From Amorphophallus konjac (taxonomy: Eukaryota > Streptophyta > Magnoliopsida > Alismatales > Araceae), in the NCBI GenBank assembly GCA_022559845.1, contig CM040121.1:344322243-344386242 (forward strand): a DNA stretch of 64,000 nucleotides, in the 5' to 3' direction. Position numbers and translations under genes: made by a program. The first letter of the stretch is position 1, and each line of letters starts with the position of its first letter. Of the stretch, positions 53,203-64,000 are shown piece after piece. A model generated the notes under the pieces. The model did no database searches. It saw only the letters and a program-made list of their open reading frames with translations, and was not told where the DNA came from.

Positions 53203-53979
53203 TGAAGAGGTGAAATCTCGCGCTGCGTCCTGAGCGGGCCGGGGATCACCAGAAGATGAACTGTAAGATAGGGAAACGCGTCAGAGGGCCCAGGGGATTT
53301 CCCTGGGGCAAAACCCTCCGATGGCTAAGTCAGTAGAGCTGTGGTGGAAGCAATGGAGGGAGGAGGAAAGCTGATGCGCGAGACTCCTCTCCACCAAAAA
53401 GGGGGGGGGGTGAAGCGGATTGCTCAGGAGTTTTACCTTCCTTTTTTCTCTTACCTTCCACCGGAGGGTAGCCCTGGTTTTAAGTAGTGTGCCGCCTTCA
53501 GGAGTCCTGTCAGCTGGGGGGTCTCCGGCGGGAGTTACGTCCTCAACGTGGGCTTTCATGGCCTTTATCGTGGGGGCGTTATCGCCTTGAAACCCGGTGG
53601 CTGGTTGATTCCCCTGTCCATTGGGGACTCTTAAAGGCAGCGCGAACGGCTAGCGTCCAGTCCGAGCTCCTGAAACGCCAGCCCTGTCCGGGCGAGGAGG
53701 ATAGCTCGGTCAAAGGAGGGGTCGGATAGGTCGGCTGGCGCCTGTCTCTCCCGAGTGGAAAAACGGCCTGGGCCGGACGTTCCTTGTGACCTGACCATCA
53801 CTCGGGCCCTCCGAGCCTAGGGGCCGCCGGGGAGGGTTGGTTCCTCGAGTGTCTGTTTATTGGGCTTTTCTTCCCTGAGTGGGCCCCGTGGGCTATCACT
53901 TGGGTGAGCTTGCCTCGTTGGACCCTGTTGAGTCTTGTTGGGCTGCTCTTTGGGTGGGCTACAGAAATCCCCCTCTCCA
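53203..53979 (-). repeat. E7 5' LTR (777 bp)
   Basis: Partner of 42849-43629; the 4-bp length difference is accounted for by the G-run (10 here, 14 there). Confidence 0.94.
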
Positions 53980-53984
53980 AGCGG

Positions 53985-54660
53985 TATTCAACACTTTCAT
54001 CTTCTCATTTTCCTTTTCTATTTGTTGAAGTTCTGAAATTTTAGCCAGTAAAGATGTGTTTTCAGATTTAAGATTTGCAATCAATTCTTTGTGTTCTTCA
54101 TCATCAAACATGTGAGACTCAACTAGTCTTTCAAGTTCGGTGCATTTTCCACATGAAGAATTGTCATGTTTCTTTTTCAATCTTTTGTTTTCAGATTTTA
54201 TAATTTTATATATAGCAAGCAGTTCATCATAAGTATTTAGCAATTCATCATAGCTCAATTCAACATCATCATCAGAATCACAGTTAAGATTTACCTCAGA
54301 GCTTCCGTTACTTTGCCTACCACTGTTGCTTGTCACGAGGCACTCACTATTTTGACTTTCTTCTTTGGCTTCCTTTAGCCCATCCCAAATTTCTTTGGCA
54401 GATCTGCAATCAGAAACAAATGGAAATTTATCAATGCATATTGCAACTTTAAGAACATTCAAAACATAAACATTATCAGAGTTCATTCTTTTATGCTCAT
54501 CGGTCCATTTTAGCCCATCTTTGGGTAAAACATTAGGACCACGAGTGATTAATCTCATAAGCTTCGGATGAACATTAGAAATCCAAACACAGAATTTTCC
54601 AAGCCATGAAGCATAATCAAAATCATCAAAGACGGGAATCAAATTCATGCAAGCCATCAT
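53985..54660 (-). pseudogene. E6 gag, N-terminal part (copia gag domain), interrupted by E7
   Basis: Start taken at the ATG near 54657-54660. N-terminal segment with SWLGKFCVWISNVHP, then LKWTDEHKRMNSDNVYVLNVL and CRSAKEIWDGLKE, the copia gag (UBN2-like) domain; then an acidic segment, SYDELLNTYDELLAIY, and a coiled coil with a CGKC cluster. It runs straight into the E7 LTR at 53979. The layout closely parallels the E4 gag (VNSDSEE...ELMEAYDELITQY), so the two families have related gags. No stop in this part. Confidence 0.82.
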
Positions 54661-54713
54661 AAGATGATATTTTCTCCTAGACCATGAGGTCCGCTAACGA
54701 AGATCAGAGACTG

Positions 54714-54726
54714 GGCTCTGATACCA
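54714..54726 (-). promoter_or_regulatory. E6 primer-binding site (initiator tRNA-Met)
   Basis: Minus strand TGGTATCAGAGCC two bases inside the 5' LTR end at 54729. Confidence 0.9.
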
Positions 54727-54728
54727 AT

Positions 54729-57700
54729 TGTTGGCCTAGAGAGATGGCGGACAAGAAGGGGGGTTGAATTGTCCCCTTGTCGAGATGGCAGATTTTAAAA
54801 ATAACTCCAACTAATTACAATGGAAATAAAACTAACAGCGTTAATTGCCCTAAATAGATGTGAGATTAAAAGAGTTCTCTCGATCTTTCCGATCCCACAC
54901 GGTTTGACAATGCAAATAGCAATTAAATTAAAGCCAAACACAGATAATTGAGGTAGAAATGCATGGAGGTGTCGTGAATAAAAATCTACAAGTTGACCTG
55001 TGAAGGGAGGTAGATGAAAAGGACGATCACACAGGCATTCACACGATACACAAAGATTTTTAGGTGGTTCGGGACCACGACGGGATCCCTACGTCCACCC
55101 CTCACCGAACCCGGTGAGGCTTCACTCCACGCTACGAAACGTAGCAACACGGGGACGAATCCCAACACCACACACGCTGCTTCCGCAGTAATATTCACAC
55201 GGGGACAAGCCCCAGAACGCTGCCACTGCAGCACACACACACACAACGTCGGGGAACACACCCCGGACACTAAAACCACATGGAGACGCAGCTCTGTCCA
55301 CACACACAATGATATTCAAAGTTTGAGACAACCAAAAGATGTACAATAAACGCCCACAGCAGTATGTAAATGAAGATAGACTATGAAGCACTCATGGAAG
55401 TAAACATAAAAAGAATGTAGAGATATCTCCTTGACCAATAGCCATAAGAAGATCTTTCTTGAAGCTTAGGTTGGAGAGAGTTGAATCCGCAGGAAGTCGG
55501 AGCAGTCGATCTTCCTTCTTGAAGATCAAAGGTGTGTTCCTTCAAATCCAAGCTCCTATCATACCTACAAACACCAAGAATAGATAAATCAATATGCTCA
55601 AAACCTTGTATTTGTTAATAAGGACATCATAAATAAATGGATAGAAAACGTATAATATCTCCCTCTGAATATCCCATGAATCCTCTCAAAAGAAGGTAGA
55701 GTGCGCTAGAAATGATGAGTCACAGAGTGGAAGTAGTCAGCTTTGAGATTGAAATGCCCAAACATGCAGACTGTGGAAAGCAACAACAACGGCTTCCAGA
55801 TCAAGGCTCAGGCTCGTGGAAGACGATCTCTCCAGCTTCTTCTTCCTCCTCCAGGTAGTGGCGTCACCCTCCTCCATGTTCTTCTTCTTTTGCAAGAAAG
55901 GATACAGCAAGATAAGCCCCTTCATCTCTTCCGATCTGAAAATCGCAGCCAACATAGAGGGCAGCAAATAGGTGAACAAAAGACCACAAAGCCCATGCTA
56001 AAATCCTCTCAAAACCACACCCAATCCATAGGTGAAATTCTAAGGCTATAAGGGTAAAAAGCCAAGGCAAATCGGGTTACAAAATGGGCATTTCGTAAAC
56101 AATCCGAAAATCACGATCCGGATGAACCAGAGAAAGTGTTGACTCATGGATTCGACACTTTTCTCACCACGTTCTGTCCCGTTATATAAAAAACAGGACC
56201 CGGGTGAAAGTGTCGACTCATAGGGTCGACACTTCTCACCAGAGGTTTTATTTTATTTGAAAATAGACCTCCGGCCTGTAAGTGTCGACTCTAGGAGTCG
56301 ACACTTGCAGCCAACAGTGTCTAGACAGCAAGCTGGCTAGAAAGTGTCGACTCCAAGAGTCGACACTTTCTATCTGGACATGTAAAACAACGCATCAGAT
56401 AGAACAACCTGAAACAAGTGTCGACTCATAGAGTCGACACTTTTACTGACAGAACTGTAAACTCATTCAAACTCAATTGAAACCCCAAAAATATTAAGGA
56501 CCAATAAAACACCATTAAACCCCATTCAGAAATAATAGAATGACATGCATGAGAGGTGTTAAAAACATCAATCAAAACTTGGTCTCATAAGGCAATATGG
56601 GATACAAGATTAGCAATATATTTCAGGAAACTTGCATGTAAATCAATGAAGGCCTAGACAATCCATGTATTGTATGCATAAATAGTGACATACCATGAGG
56701 AATGACTCAAACCCATTCAAGGTACTATAAATGAACTTGAAGATTAACTTCTTACCATATCATCAAGGGTTTAGGGAGCAGAATGGAACCTGCACAATAT
56801 ACACAAATCCTTTCATGTCAATCCACATAAGAAGTTTGATTCACAAATATCCAACTAGTTTGATACAGAAGCTCACATATCAACAGATAGATCGTGCATT
56901 GAAAGACTATCTCAATTTCACTTTAAAAACTCAACGTTCAGTCCAAAGCATGCATTCTCATGATTTAGAATCATTACAAAGACCAGATTTTTATCAAGTT
57001 CACATGTCAAATTAGATTCAACCAAACCTACATGAATTCAAGGTTCAGTTCAAAGACTTCAAGTTCAGACCGAAGCAAGGGAAACCTAGCTTCAGTCATA
57101 GTTCAAGCAAGCCACACATGTGTTCAAAGTTTAGATCAAGAATGTGAAATTTAGTCCATTACTAATTCATGTTCAGTCTAAGATAGACTGAACTCACATA
57201 GTCTAATCACCATCCAACCAATTCAAAGGCCCTATAACCTTTTTGAAAATATGATTTATCCAGGTTAAATAACATGGTTAGGGGGTCTTAAAAACACCAA
57301 ACAAGCTTGAATAACCAAGATTTATAGAGGGTACATTTGGCAAAAAGCCACAACAAAAACCCCCATAAAAGATATGCATGAAAGCACTTGAGAACCCATT
57401 TTCCCAACTCAAGATTAGAAGAATATCACCATAGATCCAGTATAAACTCTTGCCTTGGATCCATTACATTGTGGGCAGAATTAACCTACACTTTTTGGGG
57501 ACTCAGAAGCAAGTTAATATTAAACCAACGAATTTGGAGATCCCAACTTCAAACCATTTGAAAGCATTGAAGCCATATGATCAGAATGATTAAGGAACCA
57601 TCATTCATGCCTTCATGATATGCAAGAACCAAACCACAGTTTTCACATGAAAGCTCCAAAGACTCATGAGCAACATGCATGAGTCAACATCAGAAATATA

Positions 57701-57899
57701 TACATGAAGGGCCATGTTTCCAACCCGGTAATCGTAACCTGCAAAACACGATATCATCATGTTAGCTTGTTTATCATGAATATGTTTTCCACTAAACAAG
57801 CACATAATATTTTCACTTTAGAGCAAACACAAAATACACAATATATTGGAATCATCAAAACCATTATCAAAGACAAGGAGGGGTGCACAGAACCCAACA
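54729..57899 (-). repeat. E6 5' LTR (3171 bp)
   Basis: Partner of 36605-39780, followed by TSD ATGAG (57900-57904). Hairpin module at 55060-55119, palindromes at 56130-56445. Confidence 0.93.
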
Positions 57900-57904
57900 A
57901 TGAG

Positions 57905-60714
57905 ATATCTGAGCAAGTAAACATGATCGAGTATATAACATGAACAAGCAAGATTTAATCATGTAGATGTAAATTTGGCCTTTCATGAACAAGAAAGTAC
58001 TTTTCATAACCATAAAGGCTATGCACCAGAAAGTCATGTAACGAGAATGTACTAGCAAGCATGTAATTTCACAAGAATGCCTCGTGAGTATTCATGGATA
58101 TCCATAGATTTCACCAGTTTATAAAAAAAGTACTCCTAGCGCAATGCGACGCTAGTGTTCATCATACCCGATGGTTTATAGTATGTTTCCGGCTATCTGT
58201 CGAGGGGACTAGAGTAGAGCCCTTGGACACTGTCCGTGCCCGCTCTTACATCTTCAAGTTATAAATCAAGCTACTTCCACGAAAATACATATGGCCAATA
58301 ATGTAACAAGTTCAAATTATGGTTCCATGATAGCAATATCAAGGTAAGAATGCTCCAAAATTGATATGAGATTTCAAGGAAGAATTAAAAGAACATTATG
58401 CTACGGCGGCATTCCGGTAGCATAACGGTACATTAATTAAGTTCCATAACTTAACATTAACTTGTTACACATAGTTTTGGGATCCAGATAATCCTAAGAT
58501 CATCCAAGAACATACTTTAAATAACCATTAGGTCAAACCTCGGGTTGTGAACCTGATAGAAAGTGATGGTCATTTATTGGTCCGTTTCATGGATAAGGCG
58601 GTCACAGTCAGGCCGCTTAAACAATACTAGTGATCTAGTGAAGGCCGCAACTAAACTGTGTCAACCAGAACGAAGGGAAAGTTGACACTTGAGGAACTCT
58701 GGAACAATAGCGGTCTCAAGGTGGCCATTTTATGACAAAGATGGTCTGAGTAGAACTGCTAAGTAACAGTGATAGTCTCCTAGAGGTCCGCAATTAACCA
58801 GGGTACAAAAAGTAAAACATCGGTCACGTGAGTGCTCTTTACACAATTTGGGCTTTAAGGGTACAACCAGCTCGGCGTCCTAGTGGGAATCCTAGGCTCG
58901 CGGAGTCTTACGGAGGCCTTGAAACATGATCCCCTAGTCCGACAGAAGGAATATCCGGCGGAGAGGTTCACAAGTCCAAGAAATGTGTCTATAAGTGCAA
59001 CGTGTATCTAATGGTCGCATATCGGAGTATACGCCATGTACTTAAGAAAGACTTTGAGATGAGAGTGATCGTTAAAACACTCGGTTAAACAATGATAATA
59101 ACACCACATATATCTCATTCATAACATAGAAATTATTTAATTACAAAACTATAACATTTAGGCATGAAATTACATAATAATGAAAATACTGTTTTAAAAT
59201 CATGCACATGCTGAAACAGGGTTTCTAATAGTAAGTTTAAAACATGATAGCATGAGAAATATCATAGTTATAATGTTAATAAATATGGAAAAGAAAACTG
59301 GGTTCAGACTGGTTCACAGAACCAAATAGCGGTCAGGGTCTGGCCGCATAGTGGTCCAGACGGTCTTGCGATAGACCGCTGTTAGATGCAGCGGTCACTT
59401 TGTTGACCGTTTTCTATCTGACAGATAGAAGCTGTAAAATAATTAAATTAAACACTAATCTAGGGCATGTTATGCATGGAAAATGATGTAACCTCATAGC
59501 TAAGACATGTTACAAGGTAATTAGGCCATGAATATGCATAGGTTGTGAGAATTAGACAAGAATTTCATCTTAACTGCATTAAGGCTAAGTTCATGCATGG
59601 AAAATAAGCAAACTCATCGAGTCTCAATAAAACACAAAATACTCCACGTACCATGCATGAAAATGACTGAAAATTGAGGGCTTTTACTCTTTACATCAAA
59701 TTGAAGCCGTTCATGAGATAACCTACCTCTAGATAGAGCTCTAAACTTCAAATTTTGGGCCGGAACTTGACCCTAATTCCTGTTTGTCCCGAACTGAATC
59801 AGCAACTTCGTGGTCTTCTAACTTCTGATCCTCTTTACCTATGACCACAAAACTTAGAGGGTAAGAAGAGGGTACTAAAAGGAACAAATAATTCTAAAGA
59901 ACTCATATCTAATTACCACGTTTATGGCTTCTAATTCGCTGATCAATCTGGGTCGTTCGCACAAGTTCCTGGGTTACTTGCACCGAACCAGCATCTTTGC
60001 AGGCTTCTAACTTCCTGTAGGCTTGATCTCAAAGAATGAAATTTTGAAAAAAGTTAGATCTTACTTTCATGAACAAATTCGTCTAAAGAACTTACCTCTA
60101 ATTTGGCCTCTTTACCTTAGTTCCACGCGAGCCAAAAGTAAGGGTCGCACAGGTGAGACTTAAGGTCTATTTATAGGGTTTAGCTAGGGTTTTGAGGATT
60201 TGGACAAACCTAGAGTCCTAAATTAGAGTAGAGTTTATCCTTAGAGAGTTCTAGAGAGCCATCTATGCCAAGTAGCTTCGATCTAAGGTGATTAGGTCGC
60301 CAAAGATCCCAACTTTTCAAGCTTTCTTTGCTGTTCGGATCTGCCTGTCAATAGCGGTCACATGAGGACCATTTTGGACATCATGCGGTCTCGCGATAGA
60401 CTGTTTTTATCCTAGAGCGCCGAATTTTGAATTGATTCAAACTCTTTTGTTATTTATCCTCTATTTATCTTTAAATAAACCTATTTATCTCCTAAATTCC
60501 ATAAATACATCAATTTAAGCTTCTAGAAAATGGGCCACATCTTGTGGGGTTGGGTTTAGGTTCTTTGGGCTTATTTAAAAGGGCCAGGTTAATCAATGAA
60601 TATAGGGTCTTAATATTTTGCTTTAATTAAACCAATTTCATTTAATAATCTATTTATTTCTAGAAAAATCTAGAAAAATTCCAAAATACTTTACATAAAT
60701 TTTGGGGTATTACA
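57905..60714 (-). repeat. E2 3' LTR, main segment
   Basis: Minus-strand LTR start TGTAATACCCC at 60714 next to the polypurine tract. TATA-like CTATAAATAG (complement of 60167-60176). About a dozen GCGGTC/GGCCGC motifs between 58595 and 60408, including AGCGGTCAGGGTCTGGCCGC (59328-59347). Otherwise AT-rich with no gene. Confidence 0.8.
60167..60176 (-). promoter_or_regulatory. Candidate TATA box of the E2 LTR
   Basis: Minus-strand CTATAAATAG, about 540 bases into the LTR, a distance similar to that in E3 (about 500). Confidence 0.7.
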
Positions 60715-60730
60715 CCCTCCCCCACTTAAG
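60715..60730 (-). promoter_or_regulatory. E2 polypurine tract
   Basis: Minus-strand CTTAAGTGGGGGAGGG directly before the LTR start; same as the E3 tract. Confidence 0.92.
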
Positions 60731-60748
60731 CGAATTTGGTCTCCAAAT

Positions 60749-63700
60749 TCAATACATGGATTTTATGAAGAGTGTACTTACAATTGAATAGCTGGGAAAT
60801 CTCCTGCGCATGGCTTCTTCCATCTCCTATGTAGCATCTTGATCCGATCCTTTATTCCACCAATTTTTTACCATGGGAATGGTTTTGTTTCGAAGTTGAC
60901 GTACCTCTCGATCAATGATTTTGTAAGGCCTTTGCTCGTACGTCAAATCTGTTTGAATCTCCAAATTGTCATAAGTGATAACGTGGAATGGATCATAGAC
61001 ATATCGTTTTAGCATAGAGACATGGAATACATCATGAACTCTTGCCAACTGTGGAGGCAATGCTAGACGATACGCCACTTCTCCCACTCTTTCAAAATTT
61101 TCAAAGGGGCCAATGAATCTTGGTGTAAGCTTGCCTTTAATACCAAACCTGCGAATACAACGACCAGGGGAAACATTGAGAAATACATGATCTCCCACCT
61201 GAAATTCCATGTCACGCCTTCGGTTATCAACATAGAATTTTTGCCTATCTTGGGCCATATTGAGTCTTTCTCTTATCACTTTCACTTTGTTAGTTGTATC
61301 TCGAACAAGGTCAGACCCTAGAATTTATCTTTCACCAACCTCATCCCAGCATATAGGTGTACGACAACTTCTTCCATATAATATCTCAAACAGTGCCATT
61401 TGAATGCTAACTTGGTAGCTATTATTGTAGGCAAATTCCACTAAAGGTAAATGGTCGTGCCAGCTTCCGCTGAAGTCTATAACACATGCTCTTAGCATAT
61501 CTTCCACCACTTGATTAGTCCTTTCGGTTTGTCCATCAGTTTGTGGATGAAACGCATTGCTAAAATTCAATCGGGTCCCTAAAGAATATTGTAGACCCTT
61601 CTAGAATTATGAAGTAGATCAAGGGTCTCGATCAGAAATAATGGTGACAGGGACACCATGCAATTTAACAATCTCCTTTATATATAAAGCAGACCATCGA
61701 CTTTTAATAGGTAGAAAATGAGCTGATTTTGTTAAACGGTCTATAATCACCCATATCCCATCATGTCCTCCTCTTGATTTAGGCAGTCCCATGATAAAAT
61801 TCATCCCTATACTCTCCCATTTCCATTCCAGAATTTCCAAGGGATGTAGTTTTTCAGCAGACTTTTGATGTTCTACCTTAATTTGTTGACAAGTAAGGCA
61901 ACATGACACATAGTCCTCCATCTCTCTCTTCATATTGGGCCACCAATAATTTCTTTTAAGGTCTTGATACATCTTGGTAGTGCCAGGGTGAACAGTATAC
62001 TTAGATTTATGAGCTTCTTCTAAGATCATCTTCTTAGTATCATCATGATCCGGAATACAAATGCGACCTCGAAACAAGAATCTTTCGTTATTTATAATAA
62101 CAAAATCCGGTTGTTGCTCCATATCAGCCTTAATCTCTAATAATACGGGGTCATTCTCTTGTAACTTGACTAGATCTTTAATCAACGTAGGTTGTGTTCA
62201 AATATTGGCTATAAAGCAATCTTCTTTCTTCATATCAACATCTAAATTTAATTGAGCAAATTTAGAAATAAGATTAGTCATACCTTTTAGAAGACTTGAT
62301 AGCTTTCCTACTGGCTTTCTACTGAACGCATCAACTACATCATTTGCCTTGTCTGGATGATATTGAATATCGAAATCAAAGTCCTTGAGATACTCCAGCC
62401 ATCGCCTTTGCCTCATATTCAACTCCTTTTGAGAAAAGAGGTATTTCAGGCTCTTATGATATGAATATACAGTAAATTTCTCCCCATAAAGATAATGACG
62501 CCAAATCTTCAAGGTGAATATGACAGTAGCCAGCTCCAGGTCATGAACAGGATAATTCTCCTCATGTCGCTTCAATTGTCTTGACGCATAGCAAATCACC
62601 TTGCCATTTTGCATGAGCACGCACCCTAGGCCAATGCCGGATGCATCAGTATAAATTTCAATTATGCCACCTTTAACAGACAATGCCAGTACAGGTGCCG
62701 TGATGAGATGCTCCTTAAGAGTCAAGAAATTTTTTTCACATTCCTTTGTCCACTCGAAAGGATTTTCCTTCCTAGTGAGTCTTGTTAAAGGAGCGGCGAT
62801 TTTGGAGAAATATTTGATAAACCACCTATAGTAACTGGCCAAGCGAATGAAACTTCGAACTTAAGATACGGTGTTCGGTCGGCTCCAATTTTTAATAGCT
62901 TCAACTTTAGAAGGATCTACTGCGATGCCTTCTTTAGAAATAATGTGGCCAAGAAAAGAAACATCCTTAAGCCAAAATTCACATTTGTTCAACTTAGCAT
63001 AGAGTTCATGTTCCTGTAAGGTTCACAGAGTAACCCTTAGATGTTCCTCGTGTTCCTCCTTTGTCTTAGAATAAATAAGGATATCATCAATGAATATGAC
63101 CATAAATTGGTCAAGATAAGGCCGAAACACATTGTTCATTAGTTGCATAAATACTGTCGGGGCATTATTTATCCCGAAAAACTTACCACGAATTCATAAT
63201 GCCCATATCTGCTTCAAAAAGTAGTCTTGTAAATATCTTCCTCCTTGATTCTTAGTTGATGATAGCCCGACCTAAGGTCGATCTTGGAGAAGTACTCCGC
63301 GCCAGAAAGTTGGTCAAATAACTCATTAATACGCGGCAATGGGTATTTGTTCTTGATGGTAAGTTGATTCAACTACTGGTTGTCGATGCATAACCTGAGG
63401 GAACCGTCCTTCTTCTTGACAAATAAGACTGGCACACCCCAAGGGGATGTGCTAGGTTGAATGAAGCCTTTTTCTAGTAGCTCTTGAAGTTGCTTCTTTA
63501 ATTCCTTCAACTCTGTGGGGGACATTCTGTGAGGAGCTATTGAAACAGGTGTTGCTCCAAGAACAAGTCCAATGGAGAAGTTTACTTCCCTTTCGGGTGG
63601 TAAACCAGGTAGATCCGATGAGAACACACCGGGAAACTCATTCACAATTAGAATATCTTCTAAGATGAGTTCTTTGGACTCAGTGGTGATTACGGAGGCA

Positions 63701-64000
63701 AGAAAAGCTTCACATCCTTGCGAAATGAGTTTTCAAGCATGAAGAGATGAAATAAGGGTAGGATGTTTCCTATACTTGATGCCAAGAAAGGAAAATCGCG
63801 GGAGACCTGGTTTCCGAAAAGAGATTATCCTATTACGGCAATTTATATAGGCATCGTGGTCTACAAGCCAATCTACACCTAGGATAGCATCGTAGCCTTC
63901 CATGTCAAGGCATACGAGGTTTGCAGGGAGATTATGACCTTCTACCATTACCTCGCTATCGGGGTAGTGAGTTGTAAGTTTAGTTCCGGGACCTAGGGGT
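60749..64000 (-). pseudogene. E2 protease-RT-RNase H-integrase-chromodomain, heavily decayed, cut by window edge
   Basis: From the right edge leftwards: protease end (YDAILGVDWL), RT with [32 protein letters not shown], stop at 63372, MPFG region lost, [11 protein letters not shown] near 63070-63100, RNase H with [10 protein letters not shown] (and SYHKSL for SDHKSL), integrase with HKSKYTVHPGTTKMY zinc finger, GMNF in place of the catalytic GMDF, SDRDP followed by three stops (about 61586-61607), [11 protein letters not shown], then [11 protein letters not shown] and a chromodomain-like end whose Trp codon is TAG at 60827. Stop at 60749. Same lineage as E3 but a different family (different LTR start and sequence). 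Confidence 0.88.

Larger units (their letters stand above)
42849..53979 (-). mobile_element. E7: Tat-lineage Ty3/gypsy element, structurally complete
   Basis: 11131 bp with TSD AGCGG (42844-42848 and 53980-53984), inserted in the E6 gag. Read on the minus strand: 5' LTR 53979-53203, primer site, gag 53165-51716, protease-RT-RNase H-aRNase H-integrase to 47742, a short conserved region, antisense gene on plus (43928-46526), polypurine tract 43650-43630, 3' LTR 43629-42849. LTRs differ at about 10-12 sites by eye plus a G-run of 14 versus 10, so about 98-99% alike: the youngest-looking insertion here. A small number of stops and frameshifts still interrupts gag-pol. Confidence 0.94.
36605..57899 (-). 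mobile_element. E6: gag-only, non-autonomous Sirevirus-type copia element, split by E7
   Basis: TSD ATGAG at 36600-36604 and 57900-57904. Without E7 the element is about 10.16 kb: LTRs of 3171-3176 bp and only about 3.8 kb between them. Read on the minus strand: 5' LTR 57899-54729, Met-initiator primer site 54726-54714, gag 54660-53985 continued at 42848-41766, about 2 kb non-coding with GGGGGAGA tracts, 3' LTR 39780-36605. No pol domain in any frame. LTRs start TGTTGGGTTCTG and end GGCCAACA. LTR divergence is roughly 4% overall by eye, higher at the end next to the primer site. Confidence 0.92.
7193..64000 (-). mobile_element. E2: chromovirus-type Ty3/gypsy element, 3' LTR and pol, split by E3 and E6 and cut by the window edge
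   Basis: On the minus strand, decayed gag-pol with a chromodomain at its end (64000-60749) is followed by a polypurine tract (60730-60715) and an LTR that starts TGTAATACCCC at 60714. The LTR continues 60714-57905, is broken by E6 (TSD ATGAG), continues 36604-36504, is broken by E3 (TSD AAGGC), and ends at 7193 with GGGGCGTGACA, the same end as the E3 LTR. Summed LTR length is about 3.37 kb. The base-exact removal of E3 and E6 by their TSDs is what shows the three pieces to be one LTR. The left target site would be TTCGC (7188-7192); its partner is outside the window. Confidence 0.8.

Noticed and set aside
42849..53979. Possibility that E6 is two separate solo LTRs plus a gag fragment
   Set aside because: Matching ATGAG TSDs at its outer ends, a primer site and purine tracts at the proper inner borders, and a gag frame continuous across the E7 target site show one element.
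1..64000. Host protein-coding gene, tRNA or rRNA
   Set aside because: No conserved non-transposon domain and no tRNA-like cloverleaf were recognised; primer sites resembling tRNA-Met are 12-15-base complements only.

Overview
This window is transposable-element DNA from a large plant nuclear genome, most likely a flowering plant. I found no host housekeeping gene, tRNA, rRNA, CRISPR array or bacterial feature. Everything between positions 1 and 64000 can be assigned to LTR retrotransposons, apart from a decayed multi-exon gene remnant at 4537-7192. Lineages present are Sirevirus-type Ty1/copia (three different families), chromovirus-type Ty3/gypsy (two families; chromodomain at the pol end, Met-initiator tRNA primer site) and Tat-type Ty3/gypsy (two copies of one family; dual RNase H plus an antisense ORF).

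The layout is a nest that can be resolved to the base using target-site duplications (TSDs). E1 is a Sirevirus (+) running off the left edge, env-like ORF plus 3' LTR, 1-4536. A minus-strand multi-exon remnant occupies 4537-7192 and was interrupted by E2, a chromovirus (-). The E2 3' LTR is in three pieces (7193-7654, 36504-36604, 57905-60714) and its pol lies at 60749-64000, running off the right edge. E3, a chromovirus (+), 7655-36498, sits in the E2 LTR (TSD AAGGC). E4, a gag-only Sirevirus (-), 7874-17105 (TSD CTAAT), and E5, a Tat element (+), 18800-27776 (TSD CATAC), both sit inside the E3 5' LTR. E6, a second gag-only Sirevirus (-), 36605-57899 (TSD ATGAG), is also in the E2 LTR, and E7, a Tat element (-), 42849-53979 (TSD AGCGG), is inside the E6 gag gene. 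Insertion depth reaches three below E2.

All coding regions are decayed by stops and frameshifts, many of which look like C-to-T/G-to-A transitions. E7 looks youngest (LTRs about 98-99% alike by eye). E4 LTRs differ by about 2-3%, and those of E3, E5 and E6 by about 4-6% in the stretches compared. E4 and E6 keep only gag between their LTRs and would have depended on a helper. E5 lost the end of its 5' LTR, primer site, gag and protease in one deletion that fused LTR to pol.

The most interesting signals are: a hairpin module shared by the three otherwise different Sirevirus LTR families, with compensatory stem changes; clusters of short GC-rich or palindromic motifs, different in each family, in every copia and chromovirus LTR; the spliced antisense gene of the Tat elements with its own TATA box; a second conserved antisense TATA/ATG unit in the same elements; and two independent gag-only Sireviruses whose coding capacity stops at the same point.
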